Source: Marinomonas atlantica (GTDB lineage: Bacteria > Pseudomonadota > Gammaproteobacteria > Pseudomonadales > Marinomonadaceae). Taken from it: a stretch of 64,000 nucleotides of DNA. The stretch is from NCBI RefSeq assembly GCF_001639725.1, contig NZ_LTAW01000004.1:1-64000 (forward strand). The letters are read 5' to 3'. This document shows positions 9,460 through 19,203 of the stretch, piece by piece. Every line of letters starts with the position of its first letter. Position 1 is the stretch's first letter. A program made the translations under genes and the position numbers. The notes under the pieces are model-generated. The model saw only the letters and a list, made by a program, of their open reading frames with translations. It ran no database searches and was not told the origin of the DNA.

Positions 9460-9990
9460 ATGCAAAAAATGGTCGTAACTCAACGCGAGTGCCCTGCTCG
9501 CCGAGTACCGAGTGGTGATCCTACCACCATCCCTGAAGGTCAGTTTATTACGATCAATCAGGCACTAGGTGGTAACTACACCGTTACGTTTCAAGGTAAC
9601 ATGCTGCGGATTGATGGCACCGATGCGGATGCAATTGGTCAAGAGCCTGAAGTGCTGAGCTTTAATGATGATGGTTCTGGTCAGGTGGTCGAAGATCAAG
9701 TTTGGAAAGCGCTTGATAGTGTATATGACCCAGAAATCCCGATTAGCTTAGTGTCTTTAGGCTTGATATACAGTGTTGCGATTGATGCAGACAGTAAGCG
9801 TGTCGACATTAATATGACGTTGACGGCGCCTGGTTGTGGTATGGGGCCTGTATTAGTCAGTGATGTTAAGTATCGTGTTGCGAAAGTTCCGAATGTAACT
9901 GACGTTCAGGTGGAGCTGGTGTTTGATCCACCTTGGTCTCGTGACATGATGAGTGAAGAAGCTCAGCTCGAAGCGGGCTTGTTCTTCTAA
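9460..9990 (+). CDS. sufT: SufT, MIP18/DUF59 Fe-S maturation factor
   Basis: A 176-residue protein of the SufT type, thought to help mature Fe-S proteins when demand is high. The N-terminal part (1-75) is the SufT-specific extension containing RECPARRVPSGDP. The DUF59 domain (about 80-165) carries VYDPEIPISLVSLGLIY and the TAPGCGMGP motif with the conserved Cys. It is encoded four bases after sufA. A terminator follows, so sufE and the second desulfurase may be on a partly separate transcript. Confidence 0.93.
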   Translation: MQKMVVTQRECPARRVPSGDPTTIPEGQFITINQALGGNYTVTFQGNMLRIDGTDADAIGQEPEVLSFNDDGSGQVVEDQVWKALDSVYDPEIPISLVSLGLIYSVAIDADSKRVDINMTLTAPGCGMGPVLVSDVKYRVAKVPNVTDVQVELVFDPPWSRDMMSEEAQLEAGLFF

Positions 9991-10029
9991 CGCATACAGT
10001 TCGAGCATAAAATCGATTACAATACCCAG

Positions 10030-10064
10030 CGGCCAATGCTTAACCCATTGGCCGTTTTCTTTTT
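10030..10064 (+). terminator. Intrinsic terminator after sufT
   Basis: CGGCCAATG (10030-10038) pairs with CATTGGCCG (10046-10054), followed by TTTTCTTTTT. It lies inside the suf cluster and would lower expression of sufE and the iscS-like gene relative to sufBCDSAT. Confidence 0.85.
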
Positions 10065-10088
10065 GGACCGCACAACAAGCGAGGCATT

Positions 10089-10514
10089 ATGTCTTTACCG
10101 ACGACAGAAGAAATTATTGATGACATCTCCTTTTTTGATGATTGGGAAGACAAGTACAAATACATTATAGATTTAGGTAAATCACTGCCTGAATTTGATG
10201 ACGCTTGGCGGACACCTGAGCGCTTAGTGAAAGGCTGTCAAAGCAACGTTTGGATTCAGCCAGGTGCCACGCAAGATCCTGTTAAAGGAGAAGTGCTGAT
10301 CTTCTCAGTAGACAGTGATGCAGTGATTGTTCGCGGCTTGTTAGGTGTTGTGATGGCGGCTTACAACGAAAGAACGCCAGCAGAAATCATTGGTTTTGAT
10401 ATCGACAAATATTTTTCCGAGTTGGATTTAGAGAGTCACCTTAGTCCGACTCGCGGTAATGGTCTACGTTCGATTGTGGGTCGTGTGCAAGCCATTGCGA
10501 AAGCGTCTGTTTAG
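10089..10514 (+). CDS. sufE: SufE, sulfur acceptor of SufS
   Basis: A 141-residue partner of SufS. It accepts the persulfide on Cys50 (LVKGCQSNVWIQPG), equivalent to Cys51 of E. coli SufE, and passes it to SufB. Full length and typical fold. It sits after the sufT terminator and 33 bases before the IscS-type desulfurase, with AGCGAGGC as its ribosome site. Confidence 0.95.
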   Translation: MSLPTTEEIIDDISFFDDWEDKYKYIIDLGKSLPEFDDAWRTPERLVKGCQSNVWIQPGATQDPVKGEVLIFSVDSDAVIVRGLLGVVMAAYNERTPAEIIGFDIDKYFSELDLESHLSPTRGNGLRSIVGRVQAIAKASV

Positions 10515-10547
10515 TTTTTAATTTTTGCGTTACCTTGGAGAGTTTCC

Positions 10548-11699
10548 ATGCAAACACCTGTTTACCTCGACAACTCAGCGACTACGCCAGTTGATCCTCG
10601 TGTCGCCGAAAAAATGATGCAATGTTTGACTCAAGACGGCAATTTCGGCAACCCAGCTTCGCGATCGCATTTATTTGGATGGCGTGCTGAAGAGGCTGTT
10701 GAAGATGCGCGTCTACAGGTAGCAGAACTAATTGCAGCAGAGGCGCGTGAAATTGTATGGACATCGGGGGCAACCGAGGCAAACAATTTAGCGATTAAGG
10801 GGGTGGCGCATGCCAATAAACTTAAAGGGCGCCATATTGTAACCTCTATGATTGAGCACAAAGCAGTGCTTGATCCTTGTCGCCAGCTTGAGCAAGAAGG
10901 TTTTGAGGTGACTTACTTGCAGCCGAACGTGCGGGGTGAAATTACCGTATCTAATGTTGTTGAAGCATTGCGTGAAGACACCATTCTCGTTTCACTGATG
11001 CACGGTAATAATGAGCTGGGTGTTGTGACAGATATTGCAGCGATTGGCCATGAAACGCGTCAAAGAAGCATCTATTTTCACGTTGACGCCGCGCAAACAA
11101 CCGGTAAGGCTTCTATTGACGTGAAGGCTATGAAAGTAGACTTGATGTCGCTAACCGCCCATAAAACGTATGGTCCGAAAGGAATTGGCGCTTTATATGT
11201 ACGCCGCACGCCTAAAGTGAAGCTTGAGGCGCAAATGCACGGTGGTGGCCATGAGCGTGGTATGCGTTCTGGTACGCTTGCTACTCATCAGATAGTTGGG
11301 ATGGGAGAGGCGTTTGAGATTGCAAAAGCAGATATGGTTGACGACTGTGCTCGTATAGGTGCTCTTCGTGAAAAGTTATGGAATGGCCTAGCTCAAATGC
11401 CTGGAGTACATCTGAATGGCGACTCTGAAAATCGAGTTGCAGGTGTCGTTAACGTGGGCTTCGATGGCGTAGAAGGTGAAGTATTATTGATGTCATTATC
11501 AGATGTTGCGCTTTCTTCTGGTTCCGCTTGTACCTCAGCAAGTCTAGAGCCATCGTATGTGCTGCGAGCAATTGGCCTATCCGACGAGCTGGCGCATGCC
11601 TCATTGCGTATGTCGGTTGGCCGCTTCACCACGGAAGAAGAGATCGACTTTGTTATTGAAACCGTCAAAAATGCCGTGTCACAACTGCGCGGCGCTTAA
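10548..11699 (+). CDS. Group I cysteine desulfurase (IscS-like), short C-terminus
   Basis: A second PLP cysteine desulfurase, 383 residues. The catalytic Cys328 lies in [20 protein letters not shown], almost identical to E. coli IscS, and the PLP lysine is in [15 protein letters not shown]. It therefore belongs to group I, unlike SufS. It ends at QLRGA, about 20 residues before the end of IscS, so the C-terminal tail involved in IscU binding is absent. No iscU is present here. It may supply sulfur for tRNA thiolation or other acceptors, or feed SufE. Symbol left empty because NifS/IscS-type enzymes are hard to separate. Confidence 0.9.
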   Translation: MQTPVYLDNSATTPVDPRVAEKMMQCLTQDGNFGNPASRSHLFGWRAEEAVEDARLQVAELIAAEAREIVWTSGATEANNLAIKGVAHANKLKGRHIVTSMIEHKAVLDPCRQLEQEGFEVTYLQPNVRGEITVSNVVEALREDTILVSLMHGNNELGVVTDIAAIGHETRQRSIYFHVDAAQTTGKASIDVKAMKVDLMSLTAHKTYGPKGIGALYVRRTPKVKLEAQMHGGGHERGMRSGTLATHQIVGMGEAFEIAKADMVDDCARIGALREKLWNGLAQMPGVHLNGDSENRVAGVVNVGFDGVEGEVLLMSLSDVALSSGSACTSASLEPSYVLRAIGLSDELAHASLRMSVGRFTTEEEIDFVIETVKNAVSQLRGA

Positions 11700-11731
11700 T
11701 AACGGAAAAAAGGATATATTTTCCGTTATTA
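11697..11731 (+). terminator. 13-bp hairpin over the desulfurase stop codon
   Basis: TAATAACGGAAAA (11697-11709) pairs perfectly with TTTTCCGTTATTA (11719-11731). The stem starts with the TAA stop codon. There is no long T run after it, so it may act as a weak terminator or as an mRNA 3'-end stabiliser. Confidence 0.55.
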
Positions 11732-11855
11732 TCCTTAAAAAAGCCTGTGGACGCATACAAATTTCATCAAGACATGCGTATAATCCACGCGCTAAAACTT
11801 ATTAGTTGAGTCCGCAATATCGCGTACTCTTAGAAATACAATTTTGGAGTTTATC

Positions 11856-12263
11856 ATGGCGCTAGAACGCACTCTATCTATCATCAAACCAGATGCTGTT
11901 GCTAAAAACGTAATCGGTGAAATCTACTCTCGTTTCGAGCGTACTGGTTTGAAAATCGTTGAAGCTAAATTGATCCAACTAGACGACGAGCTAGCGGGTG
12001 GTTTCTACGCTGAGCATAAAGAGCGTCCATTTTACAAAGACCTAGTTGCATTCATGACTTCTGGTCCTGTTGTTGTTTCTGTTCTTGAAGGCGAAGGCGC
12101 TGTTCTACGTCACCGTGAACTAATGGGGGCAACTAACCCTAAAGAGGCAGCGGCTGGCACTCTACGTGCAGACTACGCTGAATCTATCGATGCGAACGCT
12201 GTTCACGGTTCTGACTCTGTAGAGTCTGCTGCACGTGAAATTGCTTACTTCTTCGGTAAGTAA
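11856..12263 (+). CDS. ndk: Nucleoside diphosphate kinase
   Basis: Transfers the terminal phosphate from ATP to nucleoside diphosphates through a phosphohistidine. The protein has 135 residues from the ATG at 11856. That start is chosen over an in-frame TTG at 11844 because GGAG (11846-11849) is well placed. The catalytic His117 lies in NAVHGSDS. It is slightly short for the family (141-143) but all core motifs are present. It occupies the usual place after the Fe-S operon and before rlmN, with its own terminators downstream. Confidence 0.96.
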   Translation: MALERTLSIIKPDAVAKNVIGEIYSRFERTGLKIVEAKLIQLDDELAGGFYAEHKERPFYKDLVAFMTSGPVVVSVLEGEGAVLRHRELMGATNPKEAAAGTLRADYAESIDANAVHGSDSVESAAREIAYFFGK

Positions 12264-12308
12264 TTGATTTTAAACCTTCCTTTTCGTTTTTGAAAAGATG
12301 GTTATAGA

Positions 12309-12331
12309 GAAGCGGGCCTATGGCCCGCTTC
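12309..12331 (+). terminator. Hairpin after ndk
   Basis: GAAGCGGGCC (12309-12318) pairs with GGCCCGCTTC (12322-12331), a GC-rich stem with a three-base loop followed only by TTTGC. It is the first of two tandem hairpins between ndk and rlmN. Confidence 0.6.
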
Positions 12332-12340
12332 TTTGCAGAG

Positions 12341-12378
12341 GCTTCTGAAAAGATTAACGTTTTTCAGAAGCTTTTTTT
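12341..12378 (+). terminator. Strong intrinsic terminator after ndk
   Basis: GCTTCTGAAAA (12341-12351) pairs with TTTTCAGAAGC (12361-12371), followed by seven T. This ends ndk transcripts just before rlmN. Confidence 0.9.
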
Positions 12379-12416
12379 GTCTACACTTAACGCTTTAGGG
12401 CGAATGATTGATATTT

Positions 12417-13532
12417 ATGACTGACACCGCAAAAGTAAACCTACTTGGCCTTTCTCCAGAGAAACTGATTGAATTTTTTGAGTCGATTGGCGAAAAGAAA
12501 TTTCGTGCAACGCAAGTAATGAAATGGATTCATCAAAAGGGCGCAGAGTCCTTTGAAGAGATGACGGATGTCAGTAAAAAGCTGCGTGCAAAGCTTGAAA
12601 CGATTTGTGAGATTCGTGCGCCTGAAATCGTTTCTCAAAACATCTCTACTGATGGCACGCGTAAATGGATCATTCGTACCGAAGGTGGTCAAAACAACTG
12701 CGTTGAAGCAGTATTAATCCCTGATGGCGATCGCGCAACATTATGTGTTTCTTCGCAAGTAGGTTGTTCTTTAGACTGCAGTTTTTGTTCAACGGGTAAA
12801 CAGGGTTTTAACCGTAATCTTACGGCCGCAGAAATCATTGGCCAGGTTTGGATTGCGATTAAATCCTTTGGTCCTATGGACCCAAATGGCCCTCGTCGTG
12901 TTACAAACGTGGTAATGATGGGCATGGGCGAGCCTTTGATGAACTTCGAGCCAGTAGTCGATGCCATGATTCTTATGATGCATGACAACGCGTATGGCTT
13001 ATCAAAGCGTCGCGTAACACTGAGTACGTCTGGCGTGGTGCCGCGAATTTACGATCTCGTAAAACGTACCGATGTTTCATTGGCGGTTTCATTGCACGCA
13101 CCTAACAATGCGCTGCGAAATGAGCTGGTGCCAATTAATAAGAAATACCCAATTGAGCAGTTGCTCGAGGCATGCCAGCATTATCTTGATAACCTGCCTG
13201 ACAAGCGCCATATCACCATCGAATATACCATGATGGCAGGCGTCAATGATCAAGAAGTGCATGCACGTGAACTCTCGACGCTATTGCAGGATTTGGAATG
13301 TAAAATCAACTTAATTCCGTTTAATCCTTTCCCCAACTCTGGCTACGATAAACCGTCGAATAACCAAACACGACGCTTCCAAAAAATTCTAGCGGATGAT
13401 GGTTACACGGTAACAGTTCGTACTACTCGTGGTGATGATATCGATGCTGCTTGTGGTCAGTTAGTGGGGGATTTCATGGATAAAACACGTCGTTCGCAAA
13501 AGTACATCGAATTGCGCGAAGTGTCTGAATAA
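12417..13532 (+). CDS. rlmN: RlmN, 23S rRNA/tRNA adenine-C2 methyltransferase
   Basis: Radical SAM enzyme that methylates C2 of A2503 in 23S rRNA and A37 in some tRNAs. About 371 residues from the ATG at 12417; an in-frame TTG at 12408 is less likely. The cluster motif [15 protein letters not shown] is present, as are GMGEPLMN and the acceptor cysteine in DIDAACGQL near the C-terminus. It follows ndk, as in many gammaproteobacteria. The next gene would normally be pilF but is rodZ here. Confidence 0.96.
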   Translation: MTDTAKVNLLGLSPEKLIEFFESIGEKKFRATQVMKWIHQKGAESFEEMTDVSKKLRAKLETICEIRAPEIVSQNISTDGTRKWIIRTEGGQNNCVEAVLIPDGDRATLCVSSQVGCSLDCSFCSTGKQGFNRNLTAAEIIGQVWIAIKSFGPMDPNGPRRVTNVVMMGMGEPLMNFEPVVDAMILMMHDNAYGLSKRRVTLSTSGVVPRIYDLVKRTDVSLAVSLHAPNNALRNELVPINKKYPIEQLLEACQHYLDNLPDKRHITIEYTMMAGVNDQEVHARELSTLLQDLECKINLIPFNPFPNSGYDKPSNNQTRRFQKILADDGYTVTVRTTRGDDIDAACGQLVGDFMDKTRRSQKYIELREVSE

Positions 13533-13848
13533 GCCAGTTTAAAAAGGTAGTTTCTAAGTGAATGGATGTGACTTGTAAGTAACATGTCAGATTTACTTAG
13601 AAACTTGCCGTTGATAGAAAAGATTTTTGTCATTTTTGCTTGATTGGTTTGATGGGCGGCAACAATCTTGATTTAATACAAGGCTAATAATAGAAAGCGC
13701 TTTTTATTAATATTCAGGCAGTTTTTGTTCGCTTCATTGGACTCATTCATACGCTACCATTTTGTCTGTCGTGCGTTCCACCCGCATGAAACTGACCATA
13801 CATTTGGGTAGCCAAGCGCTTCCATGCCTGCTATACCAAGGTAATACC
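13533..13848. other. 316-base gap at the usual pilF position, with a long hairpin
   Basis: No reading frame here resembles PilF/PilW, which commonly lies between rlmN and rodZ. AGTTTCTAAGT (13549-13559) is repeated inverted as ACTTAGAAACT (13595-13605), and TGACTTGT/ACATGTCA-like arms inside could extend the hairpin. The rest is AT-rich and must contain the rodZ promoter, which I could not place. Confidence 0.5.
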
Positions 13849-14859
13849 ATGACAACTGATTTAGAGATGGATATCGCTCCCGAAAATGAGAGAAAAACTC
13901 TGGATATTGGTCAGAGTTTACGGGCGAAACGTCTGGCCCTGGCCGTAAATGAACGCCAAGTGGCAACCGAGTTAAAGCTTTCGATCGAACACGTCTATGC
14001 ATTGGAGAATAATGAATTTAATCGTTTTCGATCTGCGACGTTTGCTCGTGGTTACATTAAAAGTTACTGTCGTTTATTGGGAGAAGATCACCGCCCAATA
14101 TTAACCGCTTTTGATGAGCAGCAGTCTGTAAAAGAAAGCAATATACGTCCTGTGGACAATGTAAGGTCTCAAGCTTCAGGCCGTGACCCTATCTTTGTAA
14201 TCGTGTCGGCTATCATTGTAGCAATTATTGCGTTTGTCGCATTTTGGTGGCCGGCTCAATCCTCTGAGCCAGATGTGCAGCAAGATCCTGTAGCGCAAGA
14301 ACAATCTGTCGAGTTAAATGAAAAACAAAACGTTACTCCTGTCGAAGAAGAGTCTGTCGAGACAGATACACCAACTGGTGATCTGGCTGCCATTGAAATG
14401 AATGAGCCTGACGCGGATTTAGAGTCGCTTGATTTATCCGCATTGTCGAATATTGAAACGCAAACTGTTTTGGATGAAGCGGCTGACGTAGTGACAGGTC
14501 TTTCGGCTGAAACCATTGCCTTACTTGAGGATGCGGGGGTTGATCCAGAAGAAGTTGTTGAAGCCACTCGCGAGCCAGAGCCTGTATCGACTCCGGTTGC
14601 GATTGAAGCACCGGCTTTTAGTCATGATATTGTGATGACGTTTGATGCGGATTGTTGGACGCAAGTACGTGATAGCACAGGTCGTGTTATCTTTTCTGGT
14701 GTAAAATCCGCTGGTAGTAGTCTTGAATTAGACGGTCAGGCCCCATATCGAGTAACGTTAGGGTATGCTCGTGGCGTGACTGAGCTCCTATACAAGGGAG
14801 AGCCATTCGACTTTTCCACTTATATACGTAAAGATCTAGCTCGTTTTGAGCTTGAGTAG
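13849..14859 (+). CDS. rodZ: RodZ, cytoskeletal cell-shape protein
   Basis: Links MreB filaments to the cell-wall elongation machinery. 336 residues from the ATG at 13849, chosen because AAGG lies 7-8 bases upstream; the frame is open further upstream without a good start. The N-terminal HTH domain (about 20-85) contains [20 protein letters not shown]. One membrane helix follows at about 125-145 ([20 protein letters not shown]), then a very acidic periplasmic linker and a C-terminal beta domain with [20 protein letters not shown]. Co-transcribed with ispG nine bases downstream. Confidence 0.93.
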   Translation: MTTDLEMDIAPENERKTLDIGQSLRAKRLALAVNERQVATELKLSIEHVYALENNEFNRFRSATFARGYIKSYCRLLGEDHRPILTAFDEQQSVKESNIRPVDNVRSQASGRDPIFVIVSAIIVAIIAFVAFWWPAQSSEPDVQQDPVAQEQSVELNEKQNVTPVEEESVETDTPTGDLAAIEMNEPDADLESLDLSALSNIETQTVLDEAADVVTGLSAETIALLEDAGVDPEEVVEATREPEPVSTPVAIEAPAFSHDIVMTFDADCWTQVRDSTGRVIFSGVKSAGSSLELDGQAPYRVTLGYARGVTELLYKGEPFDFSTYIRKDLARFELE

Positions 14860-14867
14860 AGATAAGC

Positions 14868-15980
14868 ATGCATTTCGAATCTCCAATTAAACGTCGCCAC
14901 TCTCGCCAAATTATGGTGGGAAATGTACCGGTTGGCGGCGATGCACCGATTAGTGTGCAAAGTATGACAAACACAGAAACCTGTGATGTTGCGGCAACGG
15001 TCGCTCAAATTCGTGCGATGCAAGACGCTGGCGCCGATATTGTACGTGTCTCTGTTCCATCGATGGATGCTGCAGAAGCCTTCAGGTCTATTCGTGAGCA
15101 AGTTGATCTACCGCTGGTTGCAGACATTCACTTCGATTACAAAATCGCTTTGAAAGTCGCTGAATACGGTGTCGATTGTTTGCGTATTAACCCAGGTAAT
15201 ATCGGTAATAAAGATCGCATCCGTGCTGTGGTCGATTGTGCTCGCGATAAGAACATTCCGATTCGTATTGGTGTAAATGCAGGATCATTGGAAAAAGATT
15301 TGCAGAAAAAGTACGGTGAACCAACGCCCGATGCACTGGTAGAGTCGGCTTTTCGTCAGATCGGATACTTTGATGAATTAGACTTCCAAGAATTTAAGCT
15401 GAGTTTAAAAGCTTCGGATGTCTTTATGACCGTTGAAGCCTACCGTAAAATCGCGAGCCAGATTGATAATCCACTTCACTTGGGAATCACCGAAGCAGGC
15501 GGCTTGCGCTCAGGTACCGTGAAATCTTCAATTGGTTTAGGCCTTTTATTGATGGATGGCATAGGTGACACCTTACGAGTTTCTTTAGCTGCCGATCCTG
15601 TACAAGAAGTCAAAGTAGGTTGGGATATGTTGCGTAGTTTGAAACTGCGTAATCGTGGCATTAATTTTATTGCCTGCCCGAGTTGCTCGCGTCAAAATTT
15701 CGACGTAGTCAAAACCATGAATGAGTTAGAAGAGCGTCTAGAGGACATTAAAGTCTCTTTGGATGTTGCGGTTATTGGGTGCGTAGTGAATGGACCAGGT
15801 GAAGCGAAAGAAGCTGATCTAGGTTTAGCTGGCGGCAGCCCAAATAACTTGGTTTACCTAGATGGTAAGCCCAATACAAAAGTTAAAAACGAAACCTTGG
15901 TTGATGATCTTGAACGAATGATTCGAGACAAAGCCTTGGAAAAAGAGAAACAAGAATTGAATCTTATCGCTAAGTCATAA
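14868..15980 (+). CDS. ispG: IspG, HMBPP synthase (MEP isoprenoid pathway)
   Basis: [4Fe-4S] enzyme that converts MEcPP to HMBPP, the penultimate step of isoprenoid synthesis. The protein has 370 residues, as in E. coli. The TIM-barrel start has [15 protein letters not shown]. Cluster cysteines lie in [12 protein letters not shown] and [17 protein letters not shown]. It depends on Fe-S assembly, here supplied by the nearby suf genes. It lies between rodZ and hisS, as is usual. Confidence 0.97.
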   Translation: MHFESPIKRRHSRQIMVGNVPVGGDAPISVQSMTNTETCDVAATVAQIRAMQDAGADIVRVSVPSMDAAEAFRSIREQVDLPLVADIHFDYKIALKVAEYGVDCLRINPGNIGNKDRIRAVVDCARDKNIPIRIGVNAGSLEKDLQKKYGEPTPDALVESAFRQIGYFDELDFQEFKLSLKASDVFMTVEAYRKIASQIDNPLHLGITEAGGLRSGTVKSSIGLGLLLMDGIGDTLRVSLAADPVQEVKVGWDMLRSLKLRNRGINFIACPSCSRQNFDVVKTMNELEERLEDIKVSLDVAVIGCVVNGPGEAKEADLGLAGGSPNNLVYLDGKPNTKVKNETLVDDLERMIRDKALEKEKQELNLIAKS

Positions 15981-15991
15981 GGGCACGAACA

Positions 15992-17272
15992 GTGGGTCGT
16001 AAAGTACAAGCAATTCGCGGAATGAACGACATTTTGCCAGGCCAGTCATCGGTTTGGCAGTATCTTGAAAAAACAGTAGCTCAAGTCGTATCTGGCTATG
16101 GCTATCAACAAATTCGTTTTCCTATCGTTGAACATACTGAATTGTTCAAGCGCGGTGTCGGTGAGACAACGGACATTGTTGAAAAAGAAATGTACACCTT
16201 TGATGACCGTAACGGTGAATCGCTGACGTTGCGTCCGGAAGGGACGGCAAGTTGTGTAAGAGCCGCAGACCAAGCTGGGTTGTTATTTAACCAAACGCAA
16301 CGTCTTTGGTATGTCGGTCCTATGTTCCGTTACGAACGCCCACAAAAAGGTCGTTATCGTCAATTTCATCAGATCGGTGTCGAGTCTTTTGGCATGGCTA
16401 CACCGGACATCGATGCCGAACTGATTATTTTGTCAGCGCGTTTGTGGAAAAAGTTGGGGCTGCTTGATCACGTTGAGTTGCAACTGAACACGATTGGTGT
16501 AGCGGCAGCACGTGAGTCTTTCAAAGCCGCGTTGGTTGAATATCTAACACAATACAAAGACCAGTTAGACGAAGACAGTCAACGTCGTCTATCCACTAAT
16601 CCATTGCGTATTTTGGATTCAAAAGACGAAAATACTCAAAAGGTATTGGTTAATGCACCGAGCCTAGAGGATTTCATCGACGAAGAATCCCAAGCGCATT
16701 TTGACCGCCTTCAGGCGATTTTAAAAGCCAATGATGTGCCGTTTGTAATTAATAACAAACTTGTGCGCGGCTTAGACTATTACGGTAAAACAGTATTTGA
16801 GTGGGTAACATCGCACCTTGGTGCTCAAGCAACTGTCTGTGCTGGTGGTCGTTATGATGGCTTAGTAGAGCAGCTTGGTGGTAAAACTACTCCTGCAGTA
16901 GGCTTTGCTATGGGTGTTGAACGCTTGGTGCTATTACTGGAAACACTAGAATTGATTCCGGACGAAGCAAAAGATACCACCGACGTATTTATGGTGTCAT
17001 TTGGTGATGCCGCGGAACTTCAGTCATTTGTTGTGGCCGAATCATTACGTAATGCTGGTCAAAATTGGACTGTGTTGCGTCATTGTGGCGGTGGTAATTT
17101 TAAGAACCAAATGAAAAAAGCCGATAAGTCTGGTGCGCGGTTCACATTAATTATTGGTGATAGCGAAGTAGAAGAGGGTGTTGTGCAGGTAAAAGACATG
17201 CAGACAGGTGAACAGACTTCTTGCACCAATGCCGAATTAGTCGGTAATTTACTAGAGAAACTAAACGGCTAG
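15992..17272 (+). CDS. hisS: Histidyl-tRNA synthetase
   Basis: Class II aminoacyl-tRNA synthetase of 426 residues. Motif 2 is seen in [21 protein letters not shown], the histidine-specific signature in [15 protein letters not shown], and motif 3 in [16 protein letters not shown]. The C-terminal anticodon-binding domain is complete. The start is GTG, 11 bases after ispG. Confidence 0.97.
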   Translation: MGRKVQAIRGMNDILPGQSSVWQYLEKTVAQVVSGYGYQQIRFPIVEHTELFKRGVGETTDIVEKEMYTFDDRNGESLTLRPEGTASCVRAADQAGLLFNQTQRLWYVGPMFRYERPQKGRYRQFHQIGVESFGMATPDIDAELIILSARLWKKLGLLDHVELQLNTIGVAAARESFKAALVEYLTQYKDQLDEDSQRRLSTNPLRILDSKDENTQKVLVNAPSLEDFIDEESQAHFDRLQAILKANDVPFVINNKLVRGLDYYGKTVFEWVTSHLGAQATVCAGGRYDGLVEQLGGKTTPAVGFAMGVERLVLLLETLELIPDEAKDTTDVFMVSFGDAAELQSFVVAESLRNAGQNWTVLRHCGGGNFKNQMKKADKSGARFTLIIGDSEVEEGVVQVKDMQTGEQTSCTNAELVGNLLEKLNG

Positions 17273-17327
17273 ATTGCTAAGGCACTGCGGGTGCCGTCGT
17301 GCGCAATAGGATGATGAGGAACAAAGT

Positions 17328-17969
17328 GTGTCTGAATTAAAGACTGAAGAAGAACAGATTGAAGCGTTTAAAAGTTGGTGGAAGAAAAACGGCACCTCTT
17401 TAGTGTTAGCTGTAGCCGTTGGTGTAGGTGGTTACTTCGGTTTTCAAGCTTGGCAGAACAGTCAAGCTAATCACATTACAGAAGCATCATCGTTGTACCA
17501 AAACTTAACTGAAGCAGCGGCAGATTTGGACAGAGAAGAAAACCAAAAAACGGTGCGCTTTATTGCTCAGCAATTAGCTGATGATTACGATGACACAGGC
17601 TATGCTGTATTTGGCCAATTATTTGTTGCGCGTATTGATGCTCAAGCGGGCGATTATGACGCGGCTGTCAAAGCACTATCAAAGGTTGTAGAGCAGTCTG
17701 AAGATGCGTCATTTGATGCCGTAGCAAATATTCGAATAGCGCGACTACAAGCAGAGCAAGAAAAGTATGATGCAGCGATGACAACGCTTAATGCTGTGTC
17801 GCAAGCAGAGTTTTCTGGACAAGTTGAAGAGCTTCGCGGCGATATTTTATTGGCTCAGGGCAAACGAGAGCAAGCTCGACAAGCTTATGAAAGTGCCGCA
17901 GCAGCAATGGGAGAAGATGCACAGCATCCTCTATTAGAGATCAAAATGAAGGATTTGGTGAAGGGCTAG
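17328..17969 (+). CDS. yfgM: YfgM, SecYEG-associated chaperone-like protein
   Basis: A 213-residue inner-membrane protein with one helix near residues 24-44 (LVLAVAVGVGGYFGFQAW) and a periplasmic TPR-like domain. In E. coli YfgM works with PpiD at the Sec translocon. The start is GTG, with GATGAGGAAC upstream. Its place between hisS and bamB is the conserved one. The N-terminal EEEQIEAFKSWWKKNG is typical of the family. Confidence 0.9.
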   Translation: MSELKTEEEQIEAFKSWWKKNGTSLVLAVAVGVGGYFGFQAWQNSQANHITEASSLYQNLTEAAADLDREENQKTVRFIAQQLADDYDDTGYAVFGQLFVARIDAQAGDYDAAVKALSKVVEQSEDASFDAVANIRIARLQAEQEKYDAAMTTLNAVSQAEFSGQVEELRGDILLAQGKREQARQAYESAAAAMGEDAQHPLLEIKMKDLVKG

Positions 17970-17975
17970 TTGACT

Positions 17976-19106
17976 ATGTGGAAGCCAATGATCGCGGCAG
18001 TTGTTGTAAGTGCTGCATTGCTACAAGGTTGTTCAACACGACTGTTACCGCCACCTTCTGGCATCGATCAAGAAGTGTACTTCGATGCTAACTGGCGTAC
18101 CAAAGTGAATGGTGGCGCAGGTGAGCAAACAGAGACATTCAATATCGTGGCACAGGATGGCACGCTTGCATTAGTAACGAGTCGCGGTGCGTTATATGAA
18201 TTGGCTCAAGCAAACGGTCAACAAGTAAAACACCTTGAGACTGATTATCGCCCAAGTTCGGGGGTTTCTCGTGATGGTGATACTTTCTTTTTTGGCACCT
18301 TTGATGGTGAATTGGTCGCAGCATCACTGGATGAGCAAAAAGTACTTTGGACTCAGTCACTAACGTCCGAAATTTTATCTGAAACTGGTAACGGTGAGGG
18401 CCGTGTTGCAGTTCAAACTGGGGATGGTTGGCTAACCGTTATGGACGCAGCTACGGGTGAAGTTCTGTGGCGCGCTAAAGAAGATATTCCGGCTCTAACC
18501 GTGCGTGGTACAAGTGCACCAATTATCGATGGTGGTAAAGTGATCGCAGGTTTCGCTAGCGGTAAAGTGAAAGCCTATAACTTACGTACTGGCGATCAAA
18601 TCTGGGAATACTCAGTTGGAAAACCTGAAGGTCGTTATGAAATTGAGCGACTGACTGATATTAATGGTCGTTTAACACTCGAAAACGGTCTGATCTATTC
18701 TGTCGCTTACAATGGCACATTGACTGCACTTGCGCCACAAACAGGTCGCCCTGTTTGGCAGCGTAATATTTCCAGTGCGGTTGGTGTGGATGTTAAAGGT
18801 GATGAGCTAACTGTTATAGATCAAGATAATGTGGTCTATGGTCTTAACGCTCGTAATGGTTCTACGCTTTGGCAAAATGACTCCTTGAAAGAGCGTGATT
18901 TGGCATCGCCCGTCTTTTATAAAGAATATGTAGCCGTTTTGGATCGTGGTGGTTGGATCCATTTGTTAAATCGAACCACAGGTGAAGTGGAAGCGTGGAC
19001 GCTAGCGGACTCGAAACGTCCTGCAGGTAGTCGTATGGTGTCGAATGATGAACAATTGTTTATACTTACGCCAACAGCGAATGTGACTGCGTTACACTAT
19101 TGGTAA
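17976..19106 (+). CDS. bamB: BamB, outer-membrane protein assembly lipoprotein
   Basis: Beta-propeller lipoprotein of the BAM complex that inserts beta-barrels into the outer membrane. 376 residues from the ATG at 17976; the frame also has a TTG at 17970. The signal peptide ends in a lipobox LLQGC, with lipidated Cys19. Repeats of the PQQ-type propeller are clear, for example VMDAATGEVLWRAKED and AYNLRTGDQIWEYS. It begins six bases after the yfgM stop. Confidence 0.95.
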   Translation: MWKPMIAAVVVSAALLQGCSTRLLPPPSGIDQEVYFDANWRTKVNGGAGEQTETFNIVAQDGTLALVTSRGALYELAQANGQQVKHLETDYRPSSGVSRDGDTFFFGTFDGELVAASLDEQKVLWTQSLTSEILSETGNGEGRVAVQTGDGWLTVMDAATGEVLWRAKEDIPALTVRGTSAPIIDGGKVIAGFASGKVKAYNLRTGDQIWEYSVGKPEGRYEIERLTDINGRLTLENGLIYSVAYNGTLTALAPQTGRPVWQRNISSAVGVDVKGDELTVIDQDNVVYGLNARNGSTLWQNDSLKERDLASPVFYKEYVAVLDRGGWIHLLNRTTGEVEAWTLADSKRPAGSRMVSNDEQLFILTPTANVTALHYW

Positions 19107-19203
19107 CAGATGTAGTCTAGGGCGTAAGCTCAAAGCACTTTTTAAAGAGGCTGCTTCGCTCAAAAGGCGTAGCAGCCACTTTGTATTTTTATAGGTTGAA
19201 AAA

